64,000 nt of DNA from Cryobacterium sp. PH31-L1 (GTDB taxonomy: Bacteria; Actinomycetota; Actinomycetes; Actinomycetales; Microbacteriaceae). Below the pieces are notes generated by a model. That model was given only the letters and a program-made list of their open reading frames with translations, searched no databases and was not told the DNA's origin. Of this stretch, positions 13,077 to 23,090 are shown in pieces. Location of the stretch: assembly GCF_030063145.1 (NCBI RefSeq), contig NZ_JASISM010000001.1:682001-746000 (forward strand), in the 5' to 3' direction. The position numbers and the translations under genes are program-made. Numbering within the stretch: the first letter of the stretch is position 1; each line of letters begins with the position of its first letter.

Positions 13077-14810
13077 GTGCTGTGGTCCTTGCTCGTGCGT
13101 TACCTGCGTCCATACTGGCAGCTGCTTTTGGGGGTGATTGTCTTTCAACTGGCCCAGTCGATCGCCTCGCTCTTTCTCCCCACCCTCAACGCTGACATCA
13201 TCGACGAGGGTGTGGCTACCGGTGACACCGGCTACATTCTGCGGGTGGGCGGCCTCATGCTGCTGATCACCCTCGCCCAGATCATTTGCGCGATCGTGGC
13301 CGTGTATTTTGGAGCCAAGGTTGCCATGAAGGTCGGCCGTGACCTGCGCGGGGCGGTGTTCAGCCGGGTCGGTGAGTTCTCGGAACAAGAAGTCACCCGG
13401 TTCGGGGCGCCCTCGCTCATCACCCGTTCCACCAACGATGTGCAGCAGGTGCAGATGCTCGTGCTGACCACGTGCACGCTGTTGGTCTCCGCACCCATCC
13501 TCAGCATCGGCGGTGTGATCATGGCGATCCGCCAGGACGTGCAGCTGTCCTGGCTCATCGCGGTGAGCGTGCCGATTCTGCTCATCGCGGTCGGCCTCAT
13601 CGTCGTGAAGATGGTGCCGCTCTTCCGCAAGATGCAGACCCGCATCGACACCGTCAATCGGGTGCTGCGGGAGCAGCTCACCGGCATCCGCGTGGTGCGC
13701 GCGTTCGTGCGGGAGACGCAAGAGGCGGCCCGATTCGCCCAGGCCAACCGCGACGTCACCGAGGTGGCGCTCAGCTCCGGTCGCCTGATGGCGCTCATGT
13801 TTCCCATCGTCATGCTCGTGCTCAACGTCTCGAGCGTCGCCGTCATCTGGTTCGGCGCGTTTCGCATCGATGACGGATCTATGCAGGTAGGCACGCTCAT
13901 CGCCTTCCTCAGCTATCTCATGCAGATTCTCATGGCCGTCATGATGGCCACGTTCATGGCGGTCATGATTCCGCGCGCGGCCGTGTCGGCGGACCGCATC
14001 GGTGAGGTTCTCGCCACCGAATCGAGCGTCGTACCGCCGGCCAACCCGGTGAACGCAACGGTCGGTCAGGGCGAACTCGAACTGCTCGACGTGGGCTTCG
14101 CCTATCCGGGCGCGGAACAACCAGTGCTGCGCAACGTGAGTTTCATCGCCCGCCACGGCGAGACCACCGCGATCATCGGCAGTACCGGCAGCGGCAAGAC
14201 CACTCTGGTGAACCTGCTGCCGCGGCTCTTCGATGCGACGACCGGCTCCGTGCTGGTCGACGGCGTCAACGTGCGTGAGCTGAACCCCGACCTGCTCTGG
14301 GGCCACATCGGCCTGGTTCCGCAAAAGCCGTATCTGTTCTCCGGAACGGTGCGCAGTAACCTGCTCTACGGCAAACCCGACGCGAGCGAAGACGAACTCT
14401 GGCAGGCCCTCACGATCGCGCAGGCGCGGGATTTCGTCACCGAAATGGATGGCGGGCTCGACGCCAAGATTGCCCAGGGCGGCACCAACGTATCGGGCGG
14501 TCAGCGCCAACGCCTCGCCATCGCGCGCGCCCTGGTGAAACGACCGGAGTTGTACATTTTCGACGACTCGTTCTCAGCCCTCGACCTCGCCACGGATGCC
14601 CGGCTGCGGCTCGCGCTCAAGCAGAGCACCAACGGCGCCACGATGGTCATCGTTGCCCAGCGGGTGTCGAGCATCATCGACGCCGACCAGATTCTCGTGC
14701 TCGAAGACGGCCGCATCGTCGGCCGCGGAACTCACGAGCAGCTGCTCGACTCGAACACCACGTACCAAGAAATTGTGTCTTCCCAGCTCACCGCGGAGGA
14801 AGCAGCATGA
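13077..14810 (+). CDS. Heterodimeric ABC exporter, subunit with degenerate ATP site
   Basis: A 577-residue half-transporter with six membrane helices (residues 1-310) followed by a nucleotide-binding domain. Walker A is GSTGSGKTTL and the signature NVSGGQRQRL is canonical. However, Walker B reads YIFDDSFSALD with Asp in place of the catalytic Glu, and the H-loop His is Gln (VAQRVSSI). This matches the catalytically weak half of exporters such as TM287/288 or BmrCD. GTG 13077 follows TAGGAGAAC. The stop overlaps the next start by 4 nt, so a 1:1 heterodimer is expected. The substrate (drug, lipid or peptide) is unknown. Confidence 0.93.
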   Translation: MLWSLLVRYLRPYWQLLLGVIVFQLAQSIASLFLPTLNADIIDEGVATGDTGYILRVGGLMLLITLAQIICAIVAVYFGAKVAMKVGRDLRGAVFSRVGEFSEQEVTRFGAPSLITRSTNDVQQVQMLVLTTCTLLVSAPILSIGGVIMAIRQDVQLSWLIAVSVPILLIAVGLIVVKMVPLFRKMQTRIDTVNRVLREQLTGIRVVRAFVRETQEAARFAQANRDVTEVALSSGRLMALMFPIVMLVLNVSSVAVIWFGAFRIDDGSMQVGTLIAFLSYLMQILMAVMMATFMAVMIPRAAVSADRIGEVLATESSVVPPANPVNATVGQGELELLDVGFAYPGAEQPVLRNVSFIARHGETTAIIGSTGSGKTTLVNLLPRLFDATTGSVLVDGVNVRELNPDLLWGHIGLVPQKPYLFSGTVRSNLLYGKPDASEDELWQALTIAQARDFVTEMDGGLDAKIAQGGTNVSGGQRQRLAIARALVKRPELYIFDDSFSALDLATDARLRLALKQSTNGATMVIVAQRVSSIIDADQILVLEDGRIVGRGTHEQLLDSNTTYQEIVSSQLTAEEAA

Positions 14811-16771
14811 GCGAGACCCACGCCGACGACAAGCCGGCTCCGCGTCCGCAGCGCGGAGGTGGTCCATTCGGCGGCATGAACCTGCCGGCCGAGAAGTCGA
14901 TGAACTTCACCGCGTCGGGCAAGCGACTGCTCGGCAAGTTGCGCCCCGAGCGCCTCTGGCTGATGCTCGTACTGGCCCTCGCCGTGATCAGCGTGACCTT
15001 CTCGGTGCTCGGCCCGCGCCTGCTCGGTGAGGGCACCAACCTGATCTTCTCCGGCATCGTGTCGAAGTCCCTGCCGAGCGGCAGCAGCCAGGCCGACGTG
15101 ATCGCGGGCCTGCGGGCAGCCGGCAACAGTACCCAGGCCGACATGCTCAGCGGCATGACGCTCACGCCGGGCCTCGGCATCGACTTTGCCATGCTCTCCA
15201 CCGTGTTGTTCTGGGCACTCGCACTCTACGTGCTGTCGAGCGTGTTCAGCTGGATGCAGGCGTATGTGCTGAACGGAGTCGTGCAGCGCACGGTCTACCG
15301 CCTGCGCGAAGAGATCGAGGCGAAGATCAACCGCCTGCCGCTGAGCTACTTCGACAAGAGGCCGCGCGGTGAACTTCTCAGCCGCGTCACCAACGACGTC
15401 GACAACATCTCGCAGAGCCTGCAACAATCGCTCAGCCAGGTTGTGACGAGCCTGTTGACTGTGATCGGTGTAATCGTGATGATGCTCATCCTCTCGCCGC
15501 TGCTGGCTTTGATCGCCCTGGTGACGGTGCCGCTCACGCTGGTGATCACAGCGTTCATCGCCAAGCGTTCGCAGAAACTGTTCGTGGCCCAGTGGGCCAA
15601 CACCGGCGAGCTGAACGGTCAGATCGAGGAGACCTTCACCGGCCACGCCCTGGTCAAGGTGTTCGGCCGACAGAAGGAGGTCGACGCCCGGTTCAAGCAG
15701 AAGAATGATGACCTGTACGAGGCCAGCTTCGGTGCACAGTTCATCAGCGGCATGATCATGCCGGCAATGACCTTCATCGGCAACCTCGTCTATGTCGCCA
15801 TCGCTGTGGTCGGCGGCCTGCAGGTCGCCTCCGGTGCCATGCAACTCGGAGACGTGCAGGCGTTCATTCAATACTCCCGCCAGTTCACCCAGCCGCTCGC
15901 GCAACTCGGGTCGATGGCGAACCTCCTGCAGTCGGGTGTCGCATCCGCTGAACGCGTGTTCGACCTGCTCGACGCCGACGAACAGAGCGAAGACCCCGAT
16001 CCGGCCGAGACCCCAACAGAGGTGCACGGCCGTCTGGTCTTCGAGAACGTATCTTTTCGGTACACCGAGGACAAGCCGCTGATCGAAGAACTCAGCCTCG
16101 TGGCTGAGCCCGGGCAGACCATCGCCATCGTTGGCCCGACCGGAGCCGGCAAAACCACACTGGTGAACCTCATGATGCGGTTCTACGAGATCGACTCCGG
16201 GCGCATCCTGCTCGACGGAGTCGACGTGGCCACCATGACCCGGCACGACCTGCGCAGCCGCATGGGCATGGTGCTGCAGGACACCTGGCTGTTCGGCGGC
16301 ACGATCCGCGACAACATCGCCTACGGTCGACCGGATGCGACGGAGCAGGATATTCTCGCAGCCGCCACCGCGACCTACGTCGATCGGTTCGTGCACTCGC
16401 TGCCCGACGGGTACGACACCGTCCTCGACGATCAGGGCAGCAACGTGAGTGCCGGTGAAATGCAGCTGCTCACCATCGCACGGGCATTCCTGGCGAAGCC
16501 GAGCGTGCTCATCCTCGACGAGGCGACCAGCTCGGTGGATACACGCACCGAGGTGCTCGTTCAGAAGGCGATGAGCGCTCTTCGGGCCGAGCGCACGAGC
16601 TTCGTCATCGCGCATCGGCTCTCGACCATTCGGGACGCCGACCTGATTCTGGTGATGGAATCGGGGCGCATCGTGGAGCAAGGCAACCACGTGCAGCTGC
16701 TCGCCGCCAACGGTGCCTATCAGGCGCTGTACGCCGCACAGTTCGCCGCGCCCGTCGCCGACGAGGTCTAG
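14807..16771 (+). CDS. Heterodimeric ABC exporter, catalytic subunit
   Basis: A 654-residue half-transporter. A hydrophilic N-terminal extension of about 40 residues precedes six membrane helices. The helix 1-2 loop carries an insertion (about residues 85-120) predicted outside the membrane. Walker A is GPTGAGKTTL, Walker B is LILDEATSSVD with the catalytic Glu, and the H-loop is IAHRLSTI. The signature motif is altered to NVSAGEMQLL. Together with its partner this gives one consensus ATP site (this Walker A/B plus the partner's SGGQ) and one degenerate site. Confidence 0.93.
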   Translation: MSETHADDKPAPRPQRGGGPFGGMNLPAEKSMNFTASGKRLLGKLRPERLWLMLVLALAVISVTFSVLGPRLLGEGTNLIFSGIVSKSLPSGSSQADVIAGLRAAGNSTQADMLSGMTLTPGLGIDFAMLSTVLFWALALYVLSSVFSWMQAYVLNGVVQRTVYRLREEIEAKINRLPLSYFDKRPRGELLSRVTNDVDNISQSLQQSLSQVVTSLLTVIGVIVMMLILSPLLALIALVTVPLTLVITAFIAKRSQKLFVAQWANTGELNGQIEETFTGHALVKVFGRQKEVDARFKQKNDDLYEASFGAQFISGMIMPAMTFIGNLVYVAIAVVGGLQVASGAMQLGDVQAFIQYSRQFTQPLAQLGSMANLLQSGVASAERVFDLLDADEQSEDPDPAETPTEVHGRLVFENVSFRYTEDKPLIEELSLVAEPGQTIAIVGPTGAGKTTLVNLMMRFYEIDSGRILLDGVDVATMTRHDLRSRMGMVLQDTWLFGGTIRDNIAYGRPDATEQDILAAATATYVDRFVHSLPDGYDTVLDDQGSNVSAGEMQLLTIARAFLAKPSVLILDEATSSVDTRTEVLVQKAMSALRAERTSFVIAHRLSTIRDADLILVMESGRIVEQGNHVQLLAANGAYQALYAAQFAAPVADEV

Positions 16772-16865
16772 CCCGGGCTCCTCCCCAACCCGTCGCCTGC
16801 CCGTGTCATCCCCAGATTCGGGTAGGCACCGGCGGCGGTGCGGGCCACGCTGGCACAGTGGCGGC

Positions 16866-18194
16866 ATGCATCCCACCATCGTCAAAGCCCAGAAGGCTCA
16901 GGACTTTCTGGCACTCGTTCCCCAGCTGCTCGGTTTCGTTGCCGAGTCCAGCGCCGTTCTGGTGGCGTTTCGTGGCAACCGCACCTGCGGCGCGCTGCGT
17001 TTCAACCTGCCCGAAGACGGCGCACCCCACAAGGTGTACAAGCGCATTGCGACGACCCTGGCCGGAATGCTGTGCAAGATTCCTGGAGTCGACGCCGTCG
17101 TCCCGGTCATCTACACCGACGATTCCTTCAACGCTGCGGTCGGCATTCCGCGCGAACAGTTCGCCGAGATTCTGAATCGGCGACTCGAGCTGAGCGGATT
17201 TCTGTTGCGAGATTCCCTGTGCGTTGCAGCGGATGCCTGGGGCAGCTACCTCGACCCGGACTGCCCGGCCGCTGGGCACCCACTCAGCGATATCACGGAG
17301 TCACCGATCTTTGAGGCGGTGCCCCCTGAAGTCGCCCTCGAGTTGCCGCGCCCACTGGGCACACTGCAGACCGGCGCTGACCCGATCGGTGTCAATCTGG
17401 CGAGCAGGGAACGCCTGGCCCGCCTGTACCGGCGGTATCGGCGTCTGCTCGCGCGGGGCGAGAACACTCCACAGCTGTTCGCCGCTCTCAGCCTTGCCCT
17501 CGACCCGGTAGCGATTGCCGAGGACGCTCTGACCTGGCCTAACCCACCCACCGAGGAGAACGCCGCAACGCTGCTCGTGCTCGTGCAGTCCCCGCCGAAC
17601 CGCGACCAGATGATGGTGCAATTCGCGTTCGGGCGTGACGAAGGCGTGCGCGCGTACGAAATCAACCGGCGGTACGCGCAACTCCAGCACGAAACCGGGC
17701 GAAGCCTCGATGACCTGGTGGCGGCAGAGATCGACTCCGGCGAACCGACCGCCGAACACACCGGCGACATCATGCTCGGCCTGCAGACGGAACGACCCGA
17801 CGTCGACCGCATTCGCATCGCGATCACCCTGCTGCGCACCGTCGTCGCCATGGCGCCGCGTTCGGCGAGGCCGGCGCCGCTGTGCATGCTGGCGTGGCTG
17901 TCGTGGGCGCTCGGCAGTGGTTCCGTGGCCGGTTTCTTCGTCGACCAGGCCCTCGCCATCGACTCGCAGTACAGCATGGCCACCCTGCTGAACCTGCTGC
18001 TCACGTCCGGGCACCTGCCGGAATGGGCCTTCGCGGTGCCGCGCGCTGACGACGACGACGATGCTGAGGGCGATGGTTACGAAAACGATGAGGACTTCGG
18101 CGACGGCGCGACGCCCAGCGACGACGCCCTCTGGTTCTTCGAAGGCGAGAACGACGACGCAGATTACGACGACGAGCGGGCAGCTGACGGATGA
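16866..18194 (+). CDS. DUF4192 domain-containing protein
   Basis: A 442-residue actinobacterial protein of unknown function. The opening (AQDFLALVPQLLGF followed by ESSAVLVAFRGNRTCG) is the typical DUF4192 start, and the later segment AWLSWALGSGSVAGFFVDQA is also conserved. No signal peptide or membrane helix is seen, so it is probably cytosolic. The C-terminal 50 residues are extremely acidic (runs of Asp/Glu), probably disordered. ATG 16866 gives the expected N-terminus; a weak -10-like CACAGT lies 6 nt upstream. Confidence 0.85.
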   Translation: MHPTIVKAQKAQDFLALVPQLLGFVAESSAVLVAFRGNRTCGALRFNLPEDGAPHKVYKRIATTLAGMLCKIPGVDAVVPVIYTDDSFNAAVGIPREQFAEILNRRLELSGFLLRDSLCVAADAWGSYLDPDCPAAGHPLSDITESPIFEAVPPEVALELPRPLGTLQTGADPIGVNLASRERLARLYRRYRRLLARGENTPQLFAALSLALDPVAIAEDALTWPNPPTEENAATLLVLVQSPPNRDQMMVQFAFGRDEGVRAYEINRRYAQLQHETGRSLDDLVAAEIDSGEPTAEHTGDIMLGLQTERPDVDRIRIAITLLRTVVAMAPRSARPAPLCMLAWLSWALGSGSVAGFFVDQALAIDSQYSMATLLNLLLTSGHLPEWAFAVPRADDDDDAEGDGYENDEDFGDGATPSDDALWFFEGENDDADYDDERAADG

Positions 18195-18213
18195 CGCGGG
18201 TGCAGCACGACCA

Positions 18214-18251
18214 GACCCGGTCTCGCATCCGTTTGAATGCCAGACCGGGTC
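18214..18251. terminator. Bidirectional intrinsic-terminator-like hairpin
   Basis: GACCCGGTCT (18214-18223) pairs perfectly with AGACCGGGTC (18242-18251), and an inner GCAT/ATGC extends the stem after one mismatch. It sits between convergent genes, so it probably terminates both. There is no clear U-tract on either side. Confidence 0.6.
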
Positions 18252-18269
18252 GCGGGTTGAGCGGTTGCG

Positions 18270-19700
18270 CTACATGTACTTCGGCGCCTCCGCCAGCACG
18301 CCGTGCAGAATCTCACCGATCTCGGCGAATTCTTTCGGGCCCACGGTCAGTGGGGGAGCGAGCTGGATGACCGGGTCGCCGCGGTCGTCGGCGCGGCAGT
18401 ACAGGCCGGCTTCATAGAGCGCCTTCGACAGATACCCGCGCAGCAGACGCTCGGATTCTTCGTCGTTGAAGGTTTCCTTGGTGCCCTTGTCCTTGACCAG
18501 TTCGATGCCAAAGAAATACCCGGCACCGCGCACGTCACCGACGATGGGCAGGTCGAGCAATTTCTCCAGTTCCTTGCGGAACAGCGGCGAATTCTCGCGA
18601 ACGTTCTCGTTGAGCTTTTCCTCTTCGAAGATGTCGAGGTTGGCCAGGGCAACGGCCGAGGAGACCGGGTGGCCGCCGAAGGTGTAGCCGTGGTAGAACG
18701 TCGTGTCGCCGTGTTTGAACGGTTCGTAGATGCGGTCGCTAACGATGGTCGCGCCGATCGGCGAGTATCCGCTGGTCATGCCCTTGGCACAGGTGATCAT
18801 GTCGGGCTGGATGTCATAGGTCGTCGAGGCGAACATGTTGCCGATGCGGCCGAATGCGGTGATGACCTCGTCGGCGACCAGGAGCACATCGTACTTGTCG
18901 CAGATTTCCCGTACGCGCTTGAAGTAGCCGGGGGGCGGCGGGAAGCAGCCGCCGGAGTTCTGCACGGGCTCCAGGAAGACAGCTGCAACAGTTTCGGGGC
19001 CCTCGAACTGAATCATCTCTTCGACGCGGTTCGCGGCCCACTGGCCGAACACCTCGAGGTTGTCGCCGAGGCCGAGGCCAGGGCCCATCTCGTCGGCCCG
19101 ATAGAAGTTCGTGTTGGGAACGCGAAAACCGCCCGGGGTGACCGGTTCGAACATCTCCTTCATCGCCGGGATGCCGGTGATGGCCAGCGCTCCCTGCGGG
19201 GTGCCGTGGTAGGCAACGTTGCGGGAGATGACCTTGTGCTTGGTCGGGCGACCCATCAGCTTCCAGTAGTACTTGGCGAGCTTGAATGCGGTCTCTACGG
19301 CTTCACCGCCGCCGGTGGAGTAGAACACGCGGTTGAGGTCGCCCGGGGCGTAGCTGGCGAGCCGGTCGGCGAGTTCGATCGCATTCGGGTGGGCGTAGGA
19401 CCAGATCGGGAAGAAGGCGAGTTCCTCGGCCTGCTTGGCGGCCACCTCAGCGAGACGCTTGCGGCCGTGGCCGGCGTTGACCGTGAACAGACCGCTCAGT
19501 CCGTCGATGTACTGCTTGCCCTTGGAATCCCAGATGTGGTGGCCCTGGCCCTTGACGATGATGGGAACTCCAGCGCCGGATTCCATCACCGACTGACGGG
19601 AGAAGTGCATCCAGAGGTGATCCTTGGCCTTTTGCTGCAGCTCGGCGTTGTGGGCGTCGCTGTACGCGGTCGGTGAATCGATGGGTGTGGTGAGAGTCAT
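18270..19700 (-). CDS. Class III aminotransferase, putrescine/diamine-pyruvate type
   Basis: A 476-residue PLP enzyme. The PLP Lys is in [13 protein letters not shown], the cofactor-binding Asp is in [13 protein letters not shown], and the phosphate-binding STGGGEAVE is present. Overall it resembles SpuC-like putrescine- or omega-amino-acid:pyruvate transaminases rather than GabT. It would convert putrescine to 4-aminobutanal, feeding the aldehyde dehydrogenase encoded divergently at 20310. It follows the Lrp gene with a 3-nt gap, so the regulator and enzyme form an operon. The exact amine substrate is inferred from context. Confidence 0.85.
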   Translation of the reverse strand: MTLTTPIDSPTAYSDAHNAELQQKAKDHLWMHFSRQSVMESGAGVPIIVKGQGHHIWDSKGKQYIDGLSGLFTVNAGHGRKRLAEVAAKQAEELAFFPIWSYAHPNAIELADRLASYAPGDLNRVFYSTGGGEAVETAFKLAKYYWKLMGRPTKHKVISRNVAYHGTPQGALAITGIPAMKEMFEPVTPGGFRVPNTNFYRADEMGPGLGLGDNLEVFGQWAANRVEEMIQFEGPETVAAVFLEPVQNSGGCFPPPPGYFKRVREICDKYDVLLVADEVITAFGRIGNMFASTTYDIQPDMITCAKGMTSGYSPIGATIVSDRIYEPFKHGDTTFYHGYTFGGHPVSSAVALANLDIFEEEKLNENVRENSPLFRKELEKLLDLPIVGDVRGAGYFFGIELVKDKGTKETFNDEESERLLRGYLSKALYEAGLYCRADDRGDPVIQLAPPLTVGPKEFAEIGEILHGVLAEAPKYM

Positions 19701-19703
19701 TTT

Positions 19704-20186
19704 TTACCGTGTTCCCCAGTTATAGAACTGTTTGTGGAGTTTGAGATAAACGAACGTCTCGGTGGAGAGGACTCCATCGAGATTGCGAATCTTGGAGTTG
19801 AGCAGTTCGAGCAGTTCGTCGTCGTCTTCGCAGACGACCTCGGCGAGAATGTCAAAGGTGCCGGCCGTCAGCACGAGGTAGTCCACGGCATCGATCTCGG
19901 CCAGCTGCTCGGCCAGCACGCGAGTATCGGTCGACGCGCGAATTCCGATCATTGCCTGGCGAAAGAAGCCCAGCTGCATCGGATCCGTCACGGCGACGAC
20001 CTGCATGACGCCCGAGTCAGTGAGCTTCTGCACCCGTTGACGCACTGCCGCTTCGCTGAGACCGACGGCCTTGCCGATCTCCGCGTACGACCGACGTCCG
20101 TCGGCCTGCAGCTGTTCGATGATCTTTTTCGACACATCGTCGAGCTGGGCCGGCTTGGGCGGGTGACCGCGCCTTTGTCCATTCAT
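19704..20186 (-). CDS. Lrp/AsnC family transcriptional regulator
   Basis: A 160-residue protein with an N-terminal winged helix ([20 protein letters not shown], then [17 protein letters not shown]) and a C-terminal RAM ligand-binding domain. It is the promoter-proximal gene of the aminotransferase operon and is divergent from the aldehyde dehydrogenase, so it probably controls both in response to an amine or amino acid. CACAAT lies 6 nt before the ATG at 20186, consistent with a leaderless message. An alternative start a few codons downstream is possible. Confidence 0.92.
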   Translation of the reverse strand: MNGQRRGHPPKPAQLDDVSKKIIEQLQADGRRSYAEIGKAVGLSEAAVRQRVQKLTDSGVMQVVAVTDPMQLGFFRQAMIGIRASTDTRVLAEQLAEIDAVDYLVLTAGTFDILAEVVCEDDDELLELLNSKIRNLDGVLSTETFVYLKLHKQFYNWGTR

Positions 20187-20198
20187 GCATCGATTGTG
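20187..20198 (-). promoter_or_regulatory. Leaderless -10-like element of the Lrp gene
   Basis: CACAAT (minus strand, 20198-20193) precedes the ATG at 20186 by 6 nt. It departs from TANNNT at the first base, so it is weaker than the other examples. Confidence 0.3.
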
Positions 20199-20243
20199 TC
20201 AGTCAAAATGCACTTCGGCAAGCGAATCCGTCGAACATTATGC

Positions 20244-20259
20244 AAATCACTGCGGATTT
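20244..20259. promoter_or_regulatory. Candidate Lrp operator
   Basis: AAATC-ACTGCG-GATTT is a perfect 5-bp inverted repeat of about 16 bp in an AT-richer stretch between the divergent Lrp and aldehyde dehydrogenase genes. Its size and dyad suit an Lrp dimer site. Confidence 0.35.
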
Positions 20260-20309
20260 CATTTGTGAATCTGGGTGCATCTCACGTTGAAATAGGTACA
20301 CTTGGCCGC

Positions 20310-21746
20310 ATGAGCGCCCCCGAACTTCGTAACTTCATCAATGGCCGGTACGTCGACTCCACCGCGACGCATCGGTTCGACCTCATCGACCCTGCCACCG
20401 AAGCGATCTACGGAAGCAGCCCGGTGTCGACCGCGGCGGATGTCGACACGGCCTACCGGGCAGCGGCATCCGCTTTTGAAATCTGGGGCGAGAGCACCCC
20501 GGCCGTGCGGCAGCTCGCATTGTTTCGCATAGCGGATGCGATTGAGGCGCGTGCCGAGGAATTCGCCGACGCCGAGTCGCTCGATACCGGCAAGCCGCGC
20601 TCGACCCTGGTGGACGACGAGATTTTGCTCTCGGTCGACCAGATCCGCTTCTTCGCCGGCGCCGCGCGCAACCTCGAAGGGCGTGCGGCCGGCGAGTACA
20701 TGACGGACCACACCTCGTTCATTCGGCGTGAGCCGATCGGTGTCGTGGGCCAGGTCACTCCGTGGAATTACCCGTTGAACATGGCGGTATGGAAGTTTGC
20801 GCCCGCGCTCGCCGCCGGGAATACAACCGTGCTCAAGCCCTCGGACACCACCCCGAGTGCGACCCTGCTGCTCGCCGAGGTCGCGGCGGAATTTTTGCCC
20901 GCCGGGGTGCTCAACGTGATCACCGGTGACCGTACGACCGGTGCGGCCATGGTAGACCACAAGACCCCGCAACTCGTGTCGATCACCGGTTCGGTGCGTG
21001 CCGGAATGGCCGTTGCCGAGGCTGCGTCACACGACCTCAAGCGCGTGCACCTGGAATTGGGCGGCAAGGCACCGGTGATCGTGTTCGACGACGCCGATAT
21101 CGAGCTCGCCGTTGCCGGCATCGTCGCCGCCGGCTTCTTCAACGCCGGCCAGGACTGCACCGCGGCTACCCGGTTGCTCGTGCAGGCCGGCATCCACGAC
21201 GAATTCGTCGCAGCGCTCGCCGCCCATGCCAGGGAGAATGCCCGTACGGGTGCCCCGAGCGAGCGCGGAATCCTGTTCGGACCGGTCAACAACGTCAACC
21301 AGCTCGCCCAGGTCTCCGGTTTCGTCGACCGGCTGCCCGACCACGCGGTGCTCGAACTCGGCGGACATCGGATCGGCAGTGCCGGCTATTTTCACGAAGC
21401 GACCATTGTGAGCGGCCTCAAACAGACGGATGAGGCGGTGCAGCAGGAAATTTTCGGCCCGATGATGACCGTGCAGCGGTTCACCGATGAGGCCGAGGCT
21501 CTGCGTTGGGCGAACGACGTGCAGTATGGCCTGGCCTCGTCGGTGTGGACCCGCGATCACGGTCGCGCGATGCGTTTCGCCAAGCACCTTGACTTCGGTT
21601 GCGTCTGGATCAACACACACATTCCGATCGTCGCCGAGATGCCGCACGGTGGTTTCAAACACTCCGGCTATGGCAAGGACCTCTCGATGTACGGGTTCGA
21701 GGATTACACCCGGGTCAAGCACGTGATGAGCTATATCGGACACTAG
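20310..21746 (+). CDS. Aldehyde dehydrogenase, probable gamma-aminobutyraldehyde dehydrogenase
   Basis: A 478-residue NAD(P)-dependent ALDH. The catalytic Cys is in [13 protein letters not shown], the general-base Glu in [10 protein letters not shown], and the oxyanion Asn in [15 protein letters not shown] is typical of aminobutyraldehyde and betaine-aldehyde dehydrogenases. The reaction would be 4-aminobutanal to GABA, the second step after the divergent diamine aminotransferase. ATG 20310 gives the normal N-terminus; upstream in-frame codons extend into the Lrp gene. A TACACT hexamer lies 7 nt before the ATG. Confidence 0.87.
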   Translation: MSAPELRNFINGRYVDSTATHRFDLIDPATEAIYGSSPVSTAADVDTAYRAAASAFEIWGESTPAVRQLALFRIADAIEARAEEFADAESLDTGKPRSTLVDDEILLSVDQIRFFAGAARNLEGRAAGEYMTDHTSFIRREPIGVVGQVTPWNYPLNMAVWKFAPALAAGNTTVLKPSDTTPSATLLLAEVAAEFLPAGVLNVITGDRTTGAAMVDHKTPQLVSITGSVRAGMAVAEAASHDLKRVHLELGGKAPVIVFDDADIELAVAGIVAAGFFNAGQDCTAATRLLVQAGIHDEFVAALAAHARENARTGAPSERGILFGPVNNVNQLAQVSGFVDRLPDHAVLELGGHRIGSAGYFHEATIVSGLKQTDEAVQQEIFGPMMTVQRFTDEAEALRWANDVQYGLASSVWTRDHGRAMRFAKHLDFGCVWINTHIPIVAEMPHGGFKHSGYGKDLSMYGFEDYTRVKHVMSYIGH

Positions 21747-21830
21747 GCGGTGCGGTGGCCCCAAGCGGTGACGTTATTATGGTCCAAGTCCTTCGGCGAA
21801 CGTTGGAACCACACTCGGAAGGCACCACCC

Positions 21831-22631
21831 GTGACCCAGATTGGTCAAGGTTCGACCGAATTTCGTGTCGAACTGCCCAGCGTTGCAACGACGTTAACGC
21901 TGGCGTGGGCAGCCCTGACCGATGTCGGTCATCGCCGTGAGGTCAACGAAGACAGCCTGCTCGCTGTACCGCCTCTGTTCGCAGTCGCTGACGGCATGGG
22001 CGGTCATTCGGCCGGTGACCTCGCCAGCTCGGCCGTGGTGACCCGGCTCGCCGAACTTTCCGGAACCCTAGTGGCCGAGGCCGGTTCGATCGATCGGGCG
22101 CTCGCGCTCGCGGTCGAGGATATGGCGCAGGGGGTCGGCGTCACCGATCAGGGAACGGGCACCACGGTGACCGGCGTCGCGCTGGCCCTGGTCTCGGATG
22201 CGGTCAGCTGGATCGTCTACAACATCGGCGACTCCCGGGTGTATCAGCTCACCGACGGTGTACTCGAACAGGTCACCAATGATCACTCGGTCGTGCAGGA
22301 ACTCGTCGACGCCGGGCGCATCACCCGGGAAGAGGCCGACGTGCACCCGCACGGCAACATCATCACGCGCGCCGTCGGCTTTCACGAACCACCGATTCCC
22401 GACTACCGCATCCTGCAAATTCAGGCCGGCATGCGCATTCTGGTCTGCTCTGACGGGCTCACCAAGGAGCTCACGTCCTACGGCATCCGGCATTTCCTGC
22501 TCGAAAAGAAGCTGGCAGCGGATGCCGTCGCCGCGATGGTCGAAGCGGCCCTCGACAACGGCGGCCGTGACAACGTCACCGCGATCGTGGTTGACGTGCT
22601 CGCGGTCGAGCCCTACAAGGCGCCAGAGTAA
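21831..22631 (+). CDS. PP2C-family Ser/Thr protein phosphatase
   Basis: A 266-residue cytosolic metal-dependent phosphatase. The full set of PP2C motifs is present: GHRREVNEDS, VADGMGGHSAG, GTGTTVTG, NIGDSRVYQL, TNDHSVVQELVDAG and GGRDNVTAI. GTG 21831 is used because conserved sequence begins shortly after it and a GGAAGG ribosome-binding site lies about 10 nt upstream. A TATTAT -10-like hexamer is at 21775. It lies near an FHA protein and an FtsK-like ATPase, suggesting it belongs to a phosphorylation-controlled module; no kinase is adjacent, the nearest being at 42294. Confidence 0.92.
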   Translation: MTQIGQGSTEFRVELPSVATTLTLAWAALTDVGHRREVNEDSLLAVPPLFAVADGMGGHSAGDLASSAVVTRLAELSGTLVAEAGSIDRALALAVEDMAQGVGVTDQGTGTTVTGVALALVSDAVSWIVYNIGDSRVYQLTDGVLEQVTNDHSVVQELVDAGRITREEADVHPHGNIITRAVGFHEPPIPDYRILQIQAGMRILVCSDGLTKELTSYGIRHFLLEKKLAADAVAAMVEAALDNGGRDNVTAIVVDVLAVEPYKAPE

Positions 22632-22680
22632 TCAGGTGAGCACAGCGCGCTAGCAGGCGTGCGCAGCTATTAGGCATTAC

Positions 22681-22704
22681 CTACTACCTGTCGTAAGGTA
22701 GTAG
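22681..22704. promoter_or_regulatory. PadR operator (autoregulatory)
   Basis: CTACTACCT-GTCGTA-AGGTAGTAG is a perfect 9-bp inverted repeat with a 6-nt spacer ending 2 nt before the padR ATG. The position would let PadR block transcription or initiation of its own operon. Confidence 0.7.
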
Positions 22705-22706
22705 CT

Positions 22707-23090
22707 ATGACCCAGCCATCGCGCACGCCGGCCGTGCCACAAGACGCGCAGTCCCTGCGTGGGGTGCTGCCCATGCTCATTCTGTGCCAGCTGCAGTCTG
22801 CCGAGTCGTACGGATACGAACTCGTTGTTCGGCTGCAGAACATCGGCCTCACCGACCTCGCGACCGGCACGGTCTACCCGGTGCTGTCGCGCCTGGAACA
22901 GGACGGCTCGCTCACCAGCCGCCTGGTGGCATCCACTGCGGGCCCGGCGCGCAAGTATTACTCGCTCAGCGAGGCGGGGGAGGCGGCCCTCGATCTCGCC
23001 ACGGCGCGCTGGCGCTCCCTGACGGCGATCGTGGAGACGGGCCTCGGCGTCACCACCACAGAAGATTTAGCCGGAGAGGATCAGAAATGA
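22707..23090 (+). CDS. PadR family transcriptional regulator
   Basis: A 127-residue winged-helix repressor: LRGVLPMLILCQLQSAESYG opens the HTH, TGTVYPVLSRLEQDG is the recognition helix, and GPARKYYSLSEAGEAAL is the wing. It overlaps the next gene by 4 nt, an arrangement typical of PadR-HAAS pairs in which the regulator controls the membrane partner. The start is immediately downstream of a perfect dyad operator. Confidence 0.92.
   Translation: MTQPSRTPAVPQDAQSLRGVLPMLILCQLQSAESYGYELVVRLQNIGLTDLATGTVYPVLSRLEQDGSLTSRLVASTAGPARKYYSLSEAGEAALDLATARWRSLTAIVETGLGVTTTEDLAGEDQK

Noticed and set aside
18214..18251. Hairpin between convergent genes as a REP-type element
   Set aside because: Its location and simple stem-loop are sufficiently explained as a bidirectional terminator.
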